Below, piece by piece: positions 62,909 to 64,000 of a stretch of 64,000 nt of DNA (positions are counted from its first letter, which is position 1; each line of letters opens with the position of its first letter). The notes below the pieces were generated by a model, which was not told the DNA's origin, did not search any database, and worked only from the letters and a program-made list of their open reading frames with translations. A program made the position numbers and the translations under genes. The stretch is from Mesobacillus harenae (GTDB lineage Bacteria; Bacillota; Bacilli; Bacillales; Cytobacillaceae). The stretch spans positions 1 through 64,000 of the forward strand of contig NZ_JABUNR010000007.1 in assembly GCF_013343715.1 (NCBI RefSeq). Reading direction: 5' to 3'.

Positions 62909-63272
62909 AAGAGTTACCCTCCCTTTCAATATTTAACTTTTCAAAAAACGATTTAAAAAAGACTCTTAAAATTATATTGAAAGGATGCTTAACTTTAAAG
63001 GGGTTTATTAAAACACGGAATAGCAAGGCTTTTTTGAAGAATTGCAATCTTGGTTCAACTTACTGTAACACCTTAATTCCCAGTCTTAAGTTAACTTAGT
63101 AATCATGAGCCACTGGTATTTTTTTCGATAATATCCAAGAAGTTTTTTTCGATTAGACCTGCAACGTTCCTCGCATTTTTCAGCATTAAAGTTACCATTT
63201 TTAGTCTGTCCGTTAATTCTATGAAATCCTGGGTAAATTAAACGTAAAGAGGAATGAAAGGAGTTTGATTCG
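62909..63272. other. Intergenic region with no gene
   Basis: This 364-base AT-rich gap holds no convincing ORF. A repeated TTTTTTTCGAT (near 63120 and 63147) is the only pattern noticed. It must contain the promoter of the AbgT-family gene and that of the following small gene. Confidence 0.4.
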
Positions 63273-63641
63273 ATGATTATTGTCTATCTAAGTATTGCTC
63301 TTATAATCGGAGCACTCATTTATTTAGGGATTACAGCTTATAAGACTTACAAAGACGCCAAGCCTGCTATCGAAAAGCTGTCTGATACTGCCAGCCGCGT
63401 TCAAGTACAAACTGACACACTAAAGGTAGAAAGCAATAAACTAACTGAAAACCAGCAGCAACTGATGAATGATGTCGATGAAAAGAAGGAAGCAGTTATG
63501 CAAACAGTCGATGCAGCCAAACAAACACCTAAATCAATTAAAAAGCTAGTTAAAATTAAGCCGATTGCCCGATTTGAGCACAGAATGAGATTTAAGCAAA
63601 TGCAAATTCAAGCAAGGAAACGGGAACTAAGATCGGAGTAA
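63273..63641 (+). CDS. DUF948-like membrane-anchored coiled-coil protein
   Basis: This 122-residue protein has one N-terminal membrane helix (residues 2-22), then a long coiled-coil stretch (about 30-85, rich in Lys, Glu, Gln) and a basic tail. The layout resembles the DUF948/YtxG general-stress proteins of bacilli. GAAAGGAG precedes the ATG. The function is unknown. Confidence 0.78.
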   Translation: MIIVYLSIALIIGALIYLGITAYKTYKDAKPAIEKLSDTASRVQVQTDTLKVESNKLTENQQQLMNDVDEKKEAVMQTVDAAKQTPKSIKKLVKIKPIARFEHRMRFKQMQIQARKRELRSE

Positions 63642-63646
63642 GCCAA

Positions 63647-63685
63647 ACGAAAGACCGCAGAGTTTAGCCTGCGGTCTTTATTTTT
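63647..63685 (+). terminator. Terminator between the DUF948-like and M14 peptidase genes
   Basis: AAAGACCGCAG and CTGCGGTCTTT form an 11-base-pair stem followed by ATTTTT. It sits between two converging genes. Confidence 0.88.
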
Positions 63686-64000
63686 ACATATATAGGCCAG
63701 CTAGAAATATCCCAAGGGCTTCTTCATATATTTCACCAAACTGTGCAATAGGAAGCGGATTAACTCCCCTGCCAAGTTCAACAGTGTATCCAGGCCTTCT
63801 CCACTCCTGAATAAACCAGTCCTTATAGCCAGCATAACTTGCGACTGTTTGGATTGGCCGATAGCCGCTGACTCTCGCAAATTCACTAACAATAGTTTCG
63901 GCCTCTGGTGGCTCCTGATTTTGAAATCCCCAGTAGATTACCTCTCCTTGTGTATGAAACGCAAGAACTCTTGAAAAATCTCTTCTTCTTGTCAAATCCG
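63684..64000 (-). CDS. M14 family metallopeptidase, C-terminal part (runs off window)
   Basis: The last 105 or so residues of a zinc carboxypeptidase-like protein. FHTQGEVIYWGF contains the third zinc ligand (His) and TVELGRG the catalytic Glu. GYRPIQTVASYAGYKDWFIQE is typical of the gamma-D-glutamyl-L-diamino-acid endopeptidases acting on peptidoglycan (YqgT/EndoI type). The 5' part of the gene, with the first zinc ligands, lies beyond the right edge. Confidence 0.82.
   Translation of the reverse strand, partial: DLTRRRDFSRVLAFHTQGEVIYWGFQNQEPPEAETIVSEFARVSGYRPIQTVASYAGYKDWFIQEWRRPGYTVELGRGVNPLPIAQFGEIYEEALGIFLAGLYM

Noticed and set aside
62328-62936. A 202-codon plus-strand frame opposite the AbgT-family gene
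   Set aside because: It lies antisense to a clear transporter gene, lacks a ribosome binding site and has the composition of a mirrored membrane protein.

Overview
The window is a chromosomal segment of a low-GC, endospore-forming Bacillaceae (Bacillus sensu lato). The evidence is a PerR/YgzB/YgxA cluster beside an rRNA operon, several small acid-soluble spore proteins (an SspE-like gamma type, an SspK-like and an alpha/beta type), FabL, S-box (SAM-I) riboswitches, strong AGGAGG ribosome binding sites and many TTG/GTG starts. Gene order from the left edge to about 34 kb follows the Bacillus subtilis ygxA-ygzB-perR ... gsaB-ygaE ... ygaD-ygaC-ygaB-sspE-fabL-yfhS-mutY-yfhP ... yfhJ-sspK-yfhH-recX-yfhF-yfhE-yfhD neighbourhood, with insertions. 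No phage, IS element or CRISPR array was seen.

Layout. 1-320: 5' end of a 16S rRNA gene on the minus strand with its leader and two tandem consensus promoters. 0.3-7.9 kb: ygxA, ygzB, perR (with its own Per box), a PduO-type cobalamin adenosyltransferase, a D-2-hydroxyacid dehydrogenase, the thiol peroxidase Bcp, a small potassium channel and a three-gene ABC-2 exporter. 8.0-15.5 kb (plus strand): glutamate-1-semialdehyde aminomutase, a 1,497-residue glutamate synthase large subunit behind a complex regulatory region, and ygaE. 15.5-21.2 kb: a complete peptide-type ABC importer operon. 21.5-34.0 kb: the yga/yfh housekeeping and sporulation block, including several very small genes and degenerate intergenic repeats. 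34.1-34.3 kb: a dense cluster of DnaA boxes. 34.6-38.3 kb: a spore protein, a GltS-like glutamate carrier, a candidate structured non-coding RNA with a perfect sigma-A promoter, and a KinB-like sensor kinase preceded by an unexplained structured leader. 38.3-47.5 kb: a methionine/sulfur operon of seven genes (metY fused to a CoA-binding domain, an SsuABC-like importer, an AcsA-like acetyl-CoA synthetase, metX, hom) read from two tandem promoter-SAM riboswitch-terminator modules. 47.5-51.1 kb: a YfiB/YfiC-like heterodimeric ABC exporter whose second subunit carries a frameshift. 51.4-57.9 kb: a YtkA/FixH-like lipoprotein, a thioredoxin-like protein, and a DinB/acyl-CoA ligase/acyl-CoA ligase/acyl-CoA dehydrogenase operon with a cre site at its start. 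58.2-64.0 kb: an EmrE-type exporter, a class D sortase with an LPDTA-anchored surface protein, an AbgT-family transporter, a DUF948-like membrane protein and a truncated M14 peptidase.

How parts work together. The methionine operon forms homoserine (hom), acetylates it (metX, perhaps fed by the co-transcribed acetyl-CoA synthetase) and sulfhydrylates it (metY), while the ABC importer probably brings in a sulfur-containing substrate. Both upstream riboswitches would stop transcription when SAM is plentiful. The acyl-CoA ligases and dehydrogenase form the entry steps of fatty-acid oxidation and look subject to catabolite repression. The sortase and its substrate are a dedicated cell-wall anchoring pair. 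The most interesting unexplained signals are the structured RNA at about 36.4-36.7 kb, the DnaA-box cluster at 34.15-34.29 kb, the structured leader at 38.17-38.30 kb and the duplicated SAM modules.
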